Positions 9,091 to 18,760 of a stretch of DNA of 64,000 nt are shown piece after piece; the first letter of the stretch is position 1; each line of letters begins with the position of its first letter. The notes beneath the pieces were generated by a model. The model saw nothing but the letters and a program-made list of their open reading frames with translations, did no database searches and was not told the origin of the DNA. The position numbers were made by a program, and so were the translations under genes. The DNA lies in assembly GCF_036250065.1 (NCBI RefSeq), contig NZ_CP109199.1, positions 5,642,001 through 5,706,000 on the forward strand, in the 5' to 3' direction. This DNA comes from Micromonospora sp. NBC_01699 (lineage in GTDB: Bacteria > Actinomycetota > Actinomycetes > Mycobacteriales > Micromonosporaceae).

Positions 9091-9127
9091 GTGCGACACC
9101 TAATAGCGTCTCTACTATGTGTCGCAT
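9091..9127 (+). promoter_or_regulatory. PadR operator over a leaderless promoter
   Basis: A 16-bp inverted repeat (9091-9106 against 9112-9127, 13 of 16 matches, 5-nt spacer) with conserved half GCGACAC. The -10 box TACTAT (9113-9118) lies in the right arm, 7 nt before ATG 9126, and TTGTGC (9089-9094) is a possible -35 with an 18-bp spacer. A dyad covering -10, +1 and the start codon suits autorepression by the encoded PadR protein. Confidence 0.65.
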
Positions 9128-9503
9128 GGTAGTGAACGAGCCGGACCCGACCCAGGACAACGACCGGCAGACGCAACTGCTCCGGGGCGCTCTGGACATG
9201 TGCCTGCTCGCCCTGCTCGCCAAGGAGCCGGCGCACGGTTACGAGCTGGTCCGTCGCTTCGACGCCGCCGGTTTCGAGGCGGTCGGCTACGGCACGATCT
9301 ATCCACTGCTGACCCGCCTGCGCCGCCTCGGCCTGGTCGCCGACGAGTCGCAGGCCAGCCCCAGCGGACCGGCACGCAAGGTGTACGGGCTCACCGACGC
9401 CGGTCACAGCAGGCTGCGTACCTGGAGTCGGCAGTGGACGGATTTTGTCGGCATCGTCAACGCCACACTCACCGACCCCGCCCCGTCCGGCCCGAGGAGC
9501 TGA
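9126..9503 (+). CDS. PadR-family transcriptional regulator
   Basis: A 125-residue DNA-binding protein with a PadR winged helix: 'LLRGALDMCLLALLAKEPAHGYELVRRF' continues to 'GTIYPLLTRLRRLGLVADE' and 'RKVYGLTDAGHSRL'. The C-terminal part is short, as in PadR subfamily s1. An ATG at 9117 is in frame, but it lies inside the operator and in the -10 box, so ATG 9126 with its 7-nt spacing from TACTAT is preferred. The membrane protein gene starts 3 nt after the stop, the usual PadR-plus-membrane-protein pairing. The regulator probably represses this pair in response to an unknown ligand. Confidence 0.9.
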   Translation: MVVNEPDPTQDNDRQTQLLRGALDMCLLALLAKEPAHGYELVRRFDAAGFEAVGYGTIYPLLTRLRRLGLVADESQASPSGPARKVYGLTDAGHSRLRTWSRQWTDFVGIVNATLTDPAPSGPRS

Positions 9504-9506
9504 CCC

Positions 9507-10169
9507 GTGGACCCCATCGACACCGCACTCGCGACCGCCGACGACGAATGGCGGCTCCTCGGCATCCAGCGCCACGACCGGGCCGCGCTCGCCGCCGACC
9601 TCCGGCTGGACCTGGAAGCCGCCGCCATGGACGGGGTCACCCCCGAGCAGTTGCTCGGCGGCGACATCCGCGCCTTCGCCCGCCGACTCGCCGACGAGGC
9701 GGGCGTGGCCCGGGTCCCGCGCGAATACCCGCGCCTGCTGCTCACCGCACTGGCCGGTGCCGTGCTGGGTGCCGCGCTCGGCTACCTCTTCGTGTCCTGG
9801 GGCTACTCGACCCTCGTCGGCATGTTCGACGCACCCGCCAGCGTCAACGTGCCGCTCCGCCTCGCGCTCCTGCTCTACTACGGCAGCGCCGCCGCGATCG
9901 TGGTCGGCGGGGCACTGGCCGCCGTGCACCTGCGGATGCGCGACGTCCCCCGGATCCGGCGCACCATCGCCCTGATGGGCCTGCTGCTGCCGGTGGCCGG
10001 CGCGGTGGTCACCCCGGTCACCATCGGGTTCGCCCGGATCACCGGCTACAGCCTCGCACCATCGGTGCTGCTCACCGAGATCGCGCTGGTCGCCGCCGCG
10101 CTCGCCGGTGCCACCGTCCTGGCCCGCCGCTGGTCATTGCGCGATGACACCCTGCCGGCTGCCTCCTGA
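9507..10169 (+). CDS. PadR-associated membrane protein of unknown function
   Basis: A 220-residue protein starting at GTG 9507, 3 nt after padR. Residues 1-75 form a soluble, acidic N-terminal helical part ('LAADLRLDLEAAAMDG', 'AFARRLADEAG'). It is followed by four hydrophobic segments at about 80-102, 118-140, 155-178 and 185-205. The arrangement resembles the DUF1700/DUF1048-like proteins often encoded next to PadR genes. No catalytic motif is visible. It is probably the regulated target of the upstream PadR protein. Confidence 0.8.
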   Translation: MDPIDTALATADDEWRLLGIQRHDRAALAADLRLDLEAAAMDGVTPEQLLGGDIRAFARRLADEAGVARVPREYPRLLLTALAGAVLGAALGYLFVSWGYSTLVGMFDAPASVNVPLRLALLLYYGSAAAIVVGGALAAVHLRMRDVPRIRRTIALMGLLLPVAGAVVTPVTIGFARITGYSLAPSVLLTEIALVAAALAGATVLARRWSLRDDTLPAAS

Positions 10170-10174
10170 TTGCA

Positions 10175-10197
10175 CCGTCCGTCGCGGGGACGGACGG
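10175..10197. terminator. bidirectional terminator-like hairpin
   Basis: CCGTCCGTC (10175-10183) pairs perfectly with GACGGACGG (10189-10197) around a 5-nt loop. It sits between convergent genes that end at 10169 and 10199. Confidence 0.7.
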
Positions 10198-10198
10198 G

Positions 10199-10909
10199 TC
10201 AGCGGGACGGAATCTCGACCATGATCTCCGTACCGAGTCGGGCACCGTCGGCGAGGACGAGGTCGTCGCCGCTCCAGAATCGGCCGGGGTCGTACCAGTT
10301 CGGCCGCCGCCCGGCCGGGAGCAGGCCCATTTCCTCGTACGTCACGGCCACCACTTCGGCGCAGTAAGCGGTCTCCAGGTCGCTTTCCCGGCGTTGTGCC
10401 GCGCCCGGCCCGGTCTCCGCTACGGCTTCGGTCGCGTCATCGGCCCCACCGGGACCGAACAACCCGGTACGCCGCACATCGGGCACCCGCCCGCGCAGCC
10501 AGCGCCAGGCCATCCGGGCGGTGGACGGAAACGGTGTCCCGTCGAGCCGCGCGATCGTACGCAGCACCGCGTCCTCGTGCTCGCGGTGGGCCGGCGGCTC
10601 CAGCTGGCGCAGCCAGGCGCGTTGTCCGTACCGGTTCGCCCAGACGCAGACGGCGTCGCGGAGGTTGTGCAGTTGGACGCCGCGTTGGTGGGTGCCGGAC
10701 CACATGTCCGGTAACGACCGACCCAGTTCGGCGTGCCACATCAGCGGCGGCAGGTCGTCCAGCACCACGGCCATCCCGACGTGGTTGACCGGACTGTTCG
10801 TGGTGAGCTGAATGGCCCGGTCCGGCATGCTGCGTCCCCGGAACACCCACAGATCACCGGTACGGGACACGTCGACGGCCTCATCGAGGCTGATGCTCGT
10901 ATCGACCAC
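10199..10909 (-). CDS. YiiX/NlpC-P60-like papain-fold protein
   Basis: A 236-residue protein with the layout of permuted NlpC/P60 (YaeF/YiiX) hydrolases: 'GDLWVFRGRS' near the N-terminus, the putative catalytic His43 in 'NHVGMAVV', and Cys183 in 'AYCAEVVAVTYEEMG' near the C-terminus. There is no signal peptide, so a cytoplasmic amidase or thioesterase acting on a lipid or peptide is plausible, but the substrate is unknown. The GTG start is 6 nt after a TAGGGT -10 box (complement of 10916-10921). It is divergent from the small membrane protein gene, with 17 nt between the start codons. Confidence 0.75.
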   Translation of the reverse strand: MVDTSISLDEAVDVSRTGDLWVFRGRSMPDRAIQLTTNSPVNHVGMAVVLDDLPPLMWHAELGRSLPDMWSGTHQRGVQLHNLRDAVCVWANRYGQRAWLRQLEPPAHREHEDAVLRTIARLDGTPFPSTARMAWRWLRGRVPDVRRTGLFGPGGADDATEAVAETGPGAAQRRESDLETAYCAEVVAVTYEEMGLLPAGRRPNWYDPGRFWSGDDLVLADGARLGTEIMVEIPSR

Positions 10910-10914
10910 TCGAC

Positions 10915-10921
10915 TACCCTA
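10915..10921. promoter_or_regulatory. overlapping divergent -10 boxes
   Basis: TACCCT (10915-10920, plus strand) is 6 nt before ATG 10927. Its complement, shifted by one base, gives TAGGGT (10921-10916, minus strand) 6 nt before GTG 10909. Both genes would be transcribed leaderless from the same 7 bp. Confidence 0.6.
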
Positions 10922-10926
10922 GGCGG

Positions 10927-11097
10927 ATGCGTTGGTGGAAGATAGTTGGCCTGGCAAGCGTCGTCGGTGTGGCGGCCACGGGAGTGGTGATCGCGCGGGC
11001 GGAGCGTCGTCGCCGGGCGTACACGCCGGACCAGATCCGGACCCGGTTGCGCGACCGGCACGCGGAGGCCAACGCCCTCGGATCCAGGGAGAACTGA
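10927..11097 (+). CDS. 56-residue single-pass membrane protein
   Basis: A 56-residue protein reading MRWWKIVGLASVVGVAATGV and ending in a basic, helical tail with RAERRRRAYTPDQIRTRLR. An N-terminal transmembrane helix (about residues 4-23) followed by an arginine-rich cytoplasmic part is typical of small conserved actinobacterial membrane proteins. The start follows a TACCCT -10 box by 6 nt, with no Shine-Dalgarno. Codon use (GC-rich third positions) fits a real gene. Function is unknown. It shares its promoter with the divergent NlpC-like gene. Confidence 0.75.
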   Translation: MRWWKIVGLASVVGVAATGVVIARAERRRRAYTPDQIRTRLRDRHAEANALGSREN

Positions 11098-11604
11098 CCA
11101 GTCCCCGACCCGATGTCCGGTATGTCCCACCGCCGTCCGCGGGCGGGGCGCCGATCGGCTTGATCAACTGACCCGGGCGGCCATCCGGCGGAATGCCGGG
11201 GGCCCCGGATCGGTTATACACACGTACGCCGGAGCACCCCGACCGGGTGGTCTCCTGGACCGGCCCCCCGGGTGGCACGCCCCCGGGAATGATTGACCCG
11301 CCGGCCCGGTTACATCCCCCCGAACGACGGAGCACCCCGAGCGGGTGACCTCCTGGACCGGCCCCCCGGGTGGCACGCCCCCGGGAATGATTGACCCGCC
11401 GGCCCGGTTACATCCCCCTGAACAATGGAGCACCCCGAGCGGGTGACCTCCGAGAACCGGCCCCGGGTGACGCCTCCCCGGAATGCACGTCGGGCCGGAT
11501 CGATTACACCCCCGAGCACGCCCGACCAGCCCCCTTGGCCAGGGCGTGTGGCTTATCCCCGTGCTTCTCCCCCGTACGGGAACCCCCATTGGAAGGCAAC
11601 CATC
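11098..11604. other. gene-free region with the 98-bp repeat array
   Basis: 507 bases without a supportable gene. The centre is the 98-bp tandem repeat described separately. Short open frames here are produced by the repeat and change frame in each unit, because 98 is not a multiple of three. The last 80 bases are the leader of the C39-like gene. Confidence 0.6.
11231..11524. repeat. 98-bp tandem repeat, 2 intact copies plus a diverged third
   Basis: The unit starts GGAGCACCCCGA at 11231, 11329 and 11427, an exact 98-bp period. Copies 1 and 2 are nearly identical, including CCCCCCGGGTGGCACGCC and GGAATGATTGACCCGCC. Copy 3 is recognisable but diverged, and faint copies flank the array. Two CCCGGG boxes in each unit can form a hairpin. 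The array lies upstream of a secreted cysteine-peptidase-like gene. Confidence 0.85.
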
Positions 11605-12375
11605 ATGACTACCTTCAGTCAGTGGCTACCGGCCATCGCAAAGACCCCCGCTATCCGTAAGGGCGCACTGACCGCCGCAGGTCTCGCGTTCGTCGGCGGA
11701 GCCATCGCCGGCCCGCTGGGCGCCACCGCGCAAGCGGCTCCGGCCCACCCGGCCCCGGCCATGACGACCGTCGCCCAGGTGACGTCCGACCGTGGTCACG
11801 ACGACGGCGGTCACGGCAAGACCGACGACCACGGCAAGGACAAGGGCAGGGACGCCGGTCGCGGCATGTCGACCAAGGAGCTCAAGAACGACTACCAGGC
11901 ACAGCCGAACTTCTTCTGGTGCGGCCCGGCCGCGACCCGGAACGCGCTGAGCGCGGACGGTCACAGCCTGACCCAGGACGAGCTGGCCAAGAAGCTGGGC
12001 ACCACGGTCGAGGGCACCAACTCGGCCGAGGACACCACCCGGGTGCTGAACGAGGTTGTCGGCGGTAACAAGTACAAGACCACGGCGATCCCGGACAGCA
12101 AGGCCAAGCCGGAGCAGATGGACAAGCTCCAGGCTGACGTCAAGCGCGCGGTCGACGACAACCGTGCCGTGGTGGCCAACATCATCGGCACCGGGACCGA
12201 CACCGACGGAGTCTCGCACTCCTACGAGGGCGGCCACTACCTGGCCGTGGTCGGTTACCGCGATGACGGTCGGGCAGTGAAGATCTCCGACTCGGCCAAC
12301 CCGAACAACTCGTCCTACTGGATGAGCACCATCGACATGACCAACTGGATCGCCACCCGCGGTTACTCGGCCTGA
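11605..12375 (+). CDS. secreted C39-like cysteine peptidase-fold protein
   Basis: A 256-residue exported protein. The N-terminal hydrophobic stretch (about residues 22-46, ending AQAAPA) is a signal peptide, followed by a His/Asp/Lys-rich low-complexity segment (about 60-90). The C-terminal papain-like Peptidase_C39_2 domain has Cys106 in 'FWCGPAATRNAL', His211 in 'GGHYLAVVGY' and Asp229 in 'ISDSAN', a complete catalytic set. It probably cleaves peptides or cell-wall amides outside the cell; the substrate is unknown. The ATG is set by GGAAGG at 11591-11596. It is monocistronic, with a tandem repeat upstream and a strong terminator downstream. Confidence 0.85.
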   Translation: MTTFSQWLPAIAKTPAIRKGALTAAGLAFVGGAIAGPLGATAQAAPAHPAPAMTTVAQVTSDRGHDDGGHGKTDDHGKDKGRDAGRGMSTKELKNDYQAQPNFFWCGPAATRNALSADGHSLTQDELAKKLGTTVEGTNSAEDTTRVLNEVVGGNKYKTTAIPDSKAKPEQMDKLQADVKRAVDDNRAVVANIIGTGTDTDGVSHSYEGGHYLAVVGYRDDGRAVKISDSANPNNSSYWMSTIDMTNWIATRGYSA

Positions 12376-12410
12376 CGCCGGTGACAACCGAATAGCGGGA
12401 CGGTAGGACC

Positions 12411-12439
12411 GAGGGGCCAGCTCACCGAGCTGGCCCCTC
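12411..12439. terminator. strong terminator hairpin
   Basis: A perfect 13-bp stem, GAGGGGCCAGCTC (12411-12423) with GAGCTGGCCCCTC (12427-12439), and a 3-nt loop, between convergent genes. Confidence 0.85.
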
Positions 12440-12479
12440 GTCGTCTCTCGTGCGTGGTCCGTGGCGACGGCCGACGGCA

Positions 12480-13007
12480 CTAGCCGGCGTCGGCCCCGTC
12501 ACCGCCGGAGGCACCGTTGGCGTCGGTGAGGATCTCCCCGCTGTCGGCGCCCGGCTCGCGTACGGCGTCGGGGCCGCAGAGCACGGTCACCCGGTAGGAC
12601 AGGCCGACGTTGGACCAGATGTCGCCGTGCACCCAGAGGCAGAGGCCCACACCGGCGCCGCCGTCGGGGTGCTCGTAGAACTCGACCACCGGATCGGCGA
12701 TCGCCCCGACCAGGCCCTGGGTGCCCTGGGCGGTGCCGGGGATCTGCAACAGGCCGACGCTGAGCTGCACCTCGACGTCTTCGAGGGCGTCCAGGTCGTA
12801 CCAGTGGGTGTCCGGCAGGAAGAGCCGGGAGTCGACCCGGCGGCGCTTGTACTCCGGCCCCATCAGGCCGGTGTCGGCGTCGGGCTGACCGCCGATCCAG
12901 GCGATGCCGGCGTAGTCGCTGCGCAGGCGCCGGGCGTCGTCGAAGAATCCGGTCGCCACGGTGTCGATGCGCGGCTGGGCAGCGAGGTGGACGGTTGCGT
13001 CGGTCAC
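12480..13007 (-). CDS. conserved hypothetical protein
   Basis: A 175-residue protein without signal peptide or membrane segment. It is not confidently recognised. It contains 'DYAGIAWIGGQPDADTG', 'DSRLFLPDTHWYDLDALEDVEV' and an acidic C-terminal tail, with four Trp residues and few charged clusters, suggesting a compact beta-rich domain. GTG 13007 is chosen because a TAGGGT -10 box (complement of 13015-13020) lies 7 nt upstream, giving a leaderless mRNA; the open frame extends 31 codons further without support. It is divergent from acnA, whose regulatory region begins immediately upstream. Confidence 0.65.
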   Translation of the reverse strand: MTDATVHLAAQPRIDTVATGFFDDARRLRSDYAGIAWIGGQPDADTGLMGPEYKRRRVDSRLFLPDTHWYDLDALEDVEVQLSVGLLQIPGTAQGTQGLVGAIADPVVEFYEHPDGGAGVGLCLWVHGDIWSNVGLSYRVTVLCGPDAVREPGADSGEILTDANGASGGDGADAG

Positions 13008-13097
13008 TCGCGGCACCCTAGCACCGACGTCTGGCCGGGTCCGACCCTGCGCCACACCCACGGTGTCCAACGCTCGGCACCGGCTTGCGCCAAGTAG

Positions 13098-13117
13098 CAA
13101 GACGGACGTACGGTTTG
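13098..13117. promoter_or_regulatory. candidate AcnR operator upstream of acnA
   Basis: CAAGACGGACGTACGGTTTG matches the near-palindrome at 25781-25800, in front of the AcnR-like gene, at 18 of 20 positions. Identity continues beyond it (TTTGAAT here, TTTGCAT there). Its right end overlaps a possible -35 (TTGAAT, 13115-13120). Confidence 0.6.
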
Positions 13118-13142
13118 AATAGCCGAAGGAGCCGGTTGGTAA

Positions 13143-13173
13143 GTGTTACCTAAGCCGCGCGCGGCGGTAACAC
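13143..13173. promoter_or_regulatory. inverted repeat in the acnA leader or promoter
   Basis: GTGTTACC (13143-13150) and GGTAACAC (13166-13173) are perfect 8-bp arms around an inner palindrome GCCGCGCGCGGC (13154-13165). The structure lies between the candidate AcnR site and the acnA start and could be a second operator or an mRNA hairpin. Confidence 0.55.
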
Positions 13174-13259
13174 GTACGAAAGACTGCTCAGGACTATTCA
13201 CGGTCGCCCTTCGGCCGGAAGGCATCGGCCGGAACGAACACAGCGTGAAGGAGTACGAC

Positions 13260-16049
<2,790 letters not shown>

Positions 16050-16072
16050 GGACCACCGACGCGCCCACACAG

Positions 16073-16112
16073 CCGGGCCCGCAGCCATCCGTCGGGATGG
16101 CTGCGGGCCCGG
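16073..16112. terminator. strong bidirectional terminator
   Basis: A perfect 18-bp stem, CCGGGCCCGCAGCCATCC (16073-16090) with its complement at 16095-16112, and the loop GTCG, between convergent acnA and the protease gene. Confidence 0.9.
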
Positions 16113-16133
16113 TCCCGTCGGCCACCGCCCGGT

Positions 16134-17003
16134 TCAGGGCAGGGTCACACCGTACGCGGCGAGGATCTCGGCGATCGGCTGGTAGTAGGTGGTTCCGCCG
16201 CTGGTGCAGTTGCCGCTACCGCCGGAGAGGATGCCGAGGATCGCTCCGGTGGCCGGGTCGTAGAGCGGCCCGCCGCTGTCGCCCGGCTCGGCGCAGATGT
16301 TGGTACGGATCAGGCCGGCGACCGAACCCTGGGCGTAGTTCACGGTCTGGTTGAGGGCGGTCACCGTCCCGCACCGGACCCCGGTGGTGGAGCCGCTGCG
16401 GCAGACGCGCTGACCGATGTAGGCGTTGCCGATCCCGTTCGCGGGGAGCAGTCCGGGGTAGGTGTAGGTGGCGCTGGGGTGCGGGATGGTGCTGTTGGTG
16501 TAGCGGACCAGGCCGTAGTCGTTGCCGGGGAAGCTGCTGCCGACGCGGGTGCCGAGCACGGGTGCCGGGCTGCCCTGGGCGTACCAGGTGCCGCCGGTGA
16601 CTATGCAGTGTCCGGCCGAGACGAAGTAGTAGGTGCTGCCGCTGCGTACGTTCGCGCCCAGCGAGCAGCGCCCCGAACTGCCGGCCGTCTGGATGCCCTC
16701 GCCACCGGCGATGAGGGTGGTCAACCGGCCCGGCTCGTGGCGCAGCACCGCACCGGCTCGGGCGGCGGTCGCCCGCAGCGGGGTCACCCGGGCAGCATCG
16801 ACGGTGTCGTCGACGGTGAGGGTCATTCGGCCGGTGGCCGGGTCGAGTCCCCAGACCGTGCCGGCGGTGCGTACGTCGGCGAGGGCCGCCGCCGCCCGAA
16901 CCGGGTCGGCGGCGTCGGGGGCGGCGGTTCGGGCCTGCGCGGCGGTCGGTGCGCCGAGCAGGAGCACCACCGCGAGCAGGGCGAGGAACGGGGAACGACG
17001 CAT
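16134..17003 (-). CDS. secreted S1 serine protease (streptogrisin-like)
   Basis: A 289-residue exported protease. A signal peptide (about residues 1-25) is followed by a pro-region (about 26-100) and a chymotrypsin-fold domain with the full triad: His132 ('SAGHC'), Asp162 ('GNDYGLVRY') and Ser243 ('[11 protein letters not shown]'). Paired cysteines are placed as in S1E proteases. It should degrade extracellular protein after autocatalytic removal of the propeptide. ATG 17003 is preferred to the one four codons earlier because GGAGG ends 5 nt before it. A promoter-like TTGAAA-N17-GATGCT lies at 17070-17042. Confidence 0.92.
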   Translation of the reverse strand: MRRSPFLALLAVVLLLGAPTAAQARTAAPDAADPVRAAAALADVRTAGTVWGLDPATGRMTLTVDDTVDAARVTPLRATAARAGAVLRHEPGRLTTLIAGGEGIQTAGSSGRCSLGANVRSGSTYYFVSAGHCIVTGGTWYAQGSPAPVLGTRVGSSFPGNDYGLVRYTNSTIPHPSATYTYPGLLPANGIGNAYIGQRVCRSGSTTGVRCGTVTALNQTVNYAQGSVAGLIRTNICAEPGDSGGPLYDPATGAILGILSGGSGNCTSGGTTYYQPIAEILAAYGVTLP

Positions 17004-17041
17004 GCGGACCTCCATTGATCGACATCGGTTGATGCGATTAC

Positions 17042-17070
17042 AGCATCCACGGCAGTCGATCGAGTTTCAA
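17042..17070 (-). promoter_or_regulatory. promoter-like pair for the S1 protease gene
   Basis: On the minus strand TTGAAA (17070-17065) and GATGCT (17047-17042) are 17 bp apart, about 40 nt before the start codon. Confidence 0.4.
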
Positions 17071-17103
17071 TCACCGGCCGCCCCCGCCCACCCTCGAAAG
17101 GCG

Positions 17104-18756
17104 TCAGCCGGTGAACCGGCCCACCCCCGCACCGGCGGTGACCGCGGCCGGCACACCCGCCGCCGGACCCAACTGGTACGCGTAGTACGTGCTCGGTTCG
17201 ACCACCGAACCGGTTGTCTCCGGTACGCCGGAGTTGACGAAGATGTTGTTCCGCTGCACCGCCCGACCGGGGCCGCTGTCGGCGTAACCGCTGGCGGAGT
17301 AGATCGGGAATGGCACGTTCTCGAAGTAGTTCCCCTCCACCAGCACACCCGCGTTCTCGGTCGAGGCGACGGCGTACAGGTCGTTGCCGAGGAAGTAGTT
17401 GTTGTAGACGTGCACCGGTTCGCCGAACCGGACCCGTGGGTGGCGCTGTCGGGAGTGGTCGAAGAAGTTGTGGTGGATGCTCACCTTCAGGTGGCCGATG
17501 TCGGTGGAGCCGGCCCCGTCGGAGTGACTGATCAGCATGCTCTTGTCGGAGTGGTCGAAGTGGTTCCAGGAGACGGTGACGTAGTCGGCACCCCGGACGA
17601 TGTCGACCGAACCGTCCACCGCCCCGGCGAACCGGTTGTGGTCGATCCAGACGTGGTGTGACTCCTGCCCCACGTTGATCGCGTCGTCCTCCGCGTCGGT
17701 GAAGTTGATGTTGCGGATGATCACGTTGTACGACCGGTACATGTCCAGCCCACCGCCGGTGATCTCGGCGGTCGAACCGACCCCGATGATCGTCTTGTTC
17801 GGGCGTACGCCCTGCTTGCTGCTGATCCGGATGACACCCTGCACCCGGATCACCAGCGGACCGGTGGTGTCGATGTAGTTCAGGAAGTCGGTGGCGTTGG
17901 TGGCGGTCACCACCGGTCCGCCGGCCCCGCCGGTGGTGCCGCTCAGGCCGAGGGCGTTGACACCGGCGAAGCCGTCCGGCTGGCCCGGCACCGGGTTGCC
18001 GGTCGGCGGCGGCGTGGTCGGTGCCGGGGTGGTCGGGGCGGGAGTCGTCGGGGCGGGAGTCGTCGGGGTCGGGCCGGGAGTGGTCGGGGTCGGGCCGGCG
18101 GTGGTCGGCGTCGGCGTCGGACCCGAGCCGGTTTCCACCAGCACATCGTCGAAGTTCGCGCTGGCGTAGAAGGTGGCCACCCCGACCTGTCCGGTCGGGT
18201 ACTGGCCGTCGCTGGCGGTCAGCACCGGTCCGTTGTCCACCCGACCGGTCAGCGTGGCGCCGCTGACCTGGAGGCTGAGCCCGTACCAGGTGCCGGCCGT
18301 GACGGTGACCGGGGCGCTGGCCAGCGTGGTCGACGTACCGTTGCTGAGTTTTTTGATTTCGACCGTGTTGTTGCTGCGCAGGGCGAGGTAGTAGTAGCTG
18401 GTCGCGGACTGCACCCGGGCGGTGAGCGCGACGAACCGGTTGCTGCCGCTGAACGCGGTCGGCCTGACCCGGGCCCGCACGGTGTAGTCGGTCCAGTTCG
18501 TCGCGCCGGCCCGGGACCGGGCGTCGGCGCTGGTGCCGGACTGGCGCAGCACGCCGCTGCCGTCGGTGGCCACGCTCCAGCTTCCGCCGGAGGCGGTCCA
18601 ACCGGTCGAGTCGCCGTCGTCGAAGTTGTCGCTGAACAGGGTGGCCGCCCGCGCGGAGCCGCCGGTGACGACGAGTGCGGCGGCGACCAGCAACAGGGCG
18701 AGCAGGGCGCCGCCCAGCGCGGTCGGGTACGGGGTGAGCCGTCGGTGGAGGTTCAT
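17104..18756 (-). CDS. secreted pectate lyase (PL1) with an N-terminal LamG-like domain
   Basis: A 550-residue exported enzyme. A signal segment (about residues 1-38) is followed by a jelly-roll, LamG-like module (about 40-205), a Thr/Pro linker (about 210-245) and a PL1 parallel beta-helix. The lyase domain shows 'HHVWIDHNRF', 'DGSVDIVRGADYVTVSWN' and 'RQRHPRVRFGEPVHVYNN', with the catalytic Arg in RHPRVR. It cleaves polygalacturonate by calcium-dependent beta-elimination. The ATG is 4 nt after the stop of the other pectate lyase gene, so both are one operon read from the promoter near 20.1 kb. The two lyase domains are paralogous. Confidence 0.92.
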   Translation of the reverse strand: MNLHRRLTPYPTALGGALLALLLVAAALVVTGGSARAATLFSDNFDDGDSTGWTASGGSWSVATDGSGVLRQSGTSADARSRAGATNWTDYTVRARVRPTAFSGSNRFVALTARVQSATSYYYLALRSNNTVEIKKLSNGTSTTLASAPVTVTAGTWYGLSLQVSGATLTGRVDNGPVLTASDGQYPTGQVGVATFYASANFDDVLVETGSGPTPTPTTAGPTPTTPGPTPTTPAPTTPAPTTPAPTTPPPTGNPVPGQPDGFAGVNALGLSGTTGGAGGPVVTATNATDFLNYIDTTGPLVIRVQGVIRISSKQGVRPNKTIIGVGSTAEITGGGLDMYRSYNVIIRNINFTDAEDDAINVGQESHHVWIDHNRFAGAVDGSVDIVRGADYVTVSWNHFDHSDKSMLISHSDGAGSTDIGHLKVSIHHNFFDHSRQRHPRVRFGEPVHVYNNYFLGNDLYAVASTENAGVLVEGNYFENVPFPIYSASGYADSGPGRAVQRNNIFVNSGVPETTGSVVEPSTYYAYQLGPAAGVPAAVTAGAGVGRFTG

Positions 18757-18760
18757 CAGC

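Noticed and set aside
11231-11524. CRISPR array
   Set aside because: Long tandem units without unique spacers, and no cas genes nearby.
11164-11589. Minus-strand frames inside the 98-bp repeat
   Set aside because: Repeated peptides change frame from unit to unit because 98 is not divisible by three, and there is no ribosome site.
13118-13146. A confident -35/-10 assignment for acnA
   Set aside because: TTGAAT (13115-13120) and TAAGTG (13140-13145) are 19 bp apart and the -10 is poor, so it is not listed as a promoter.
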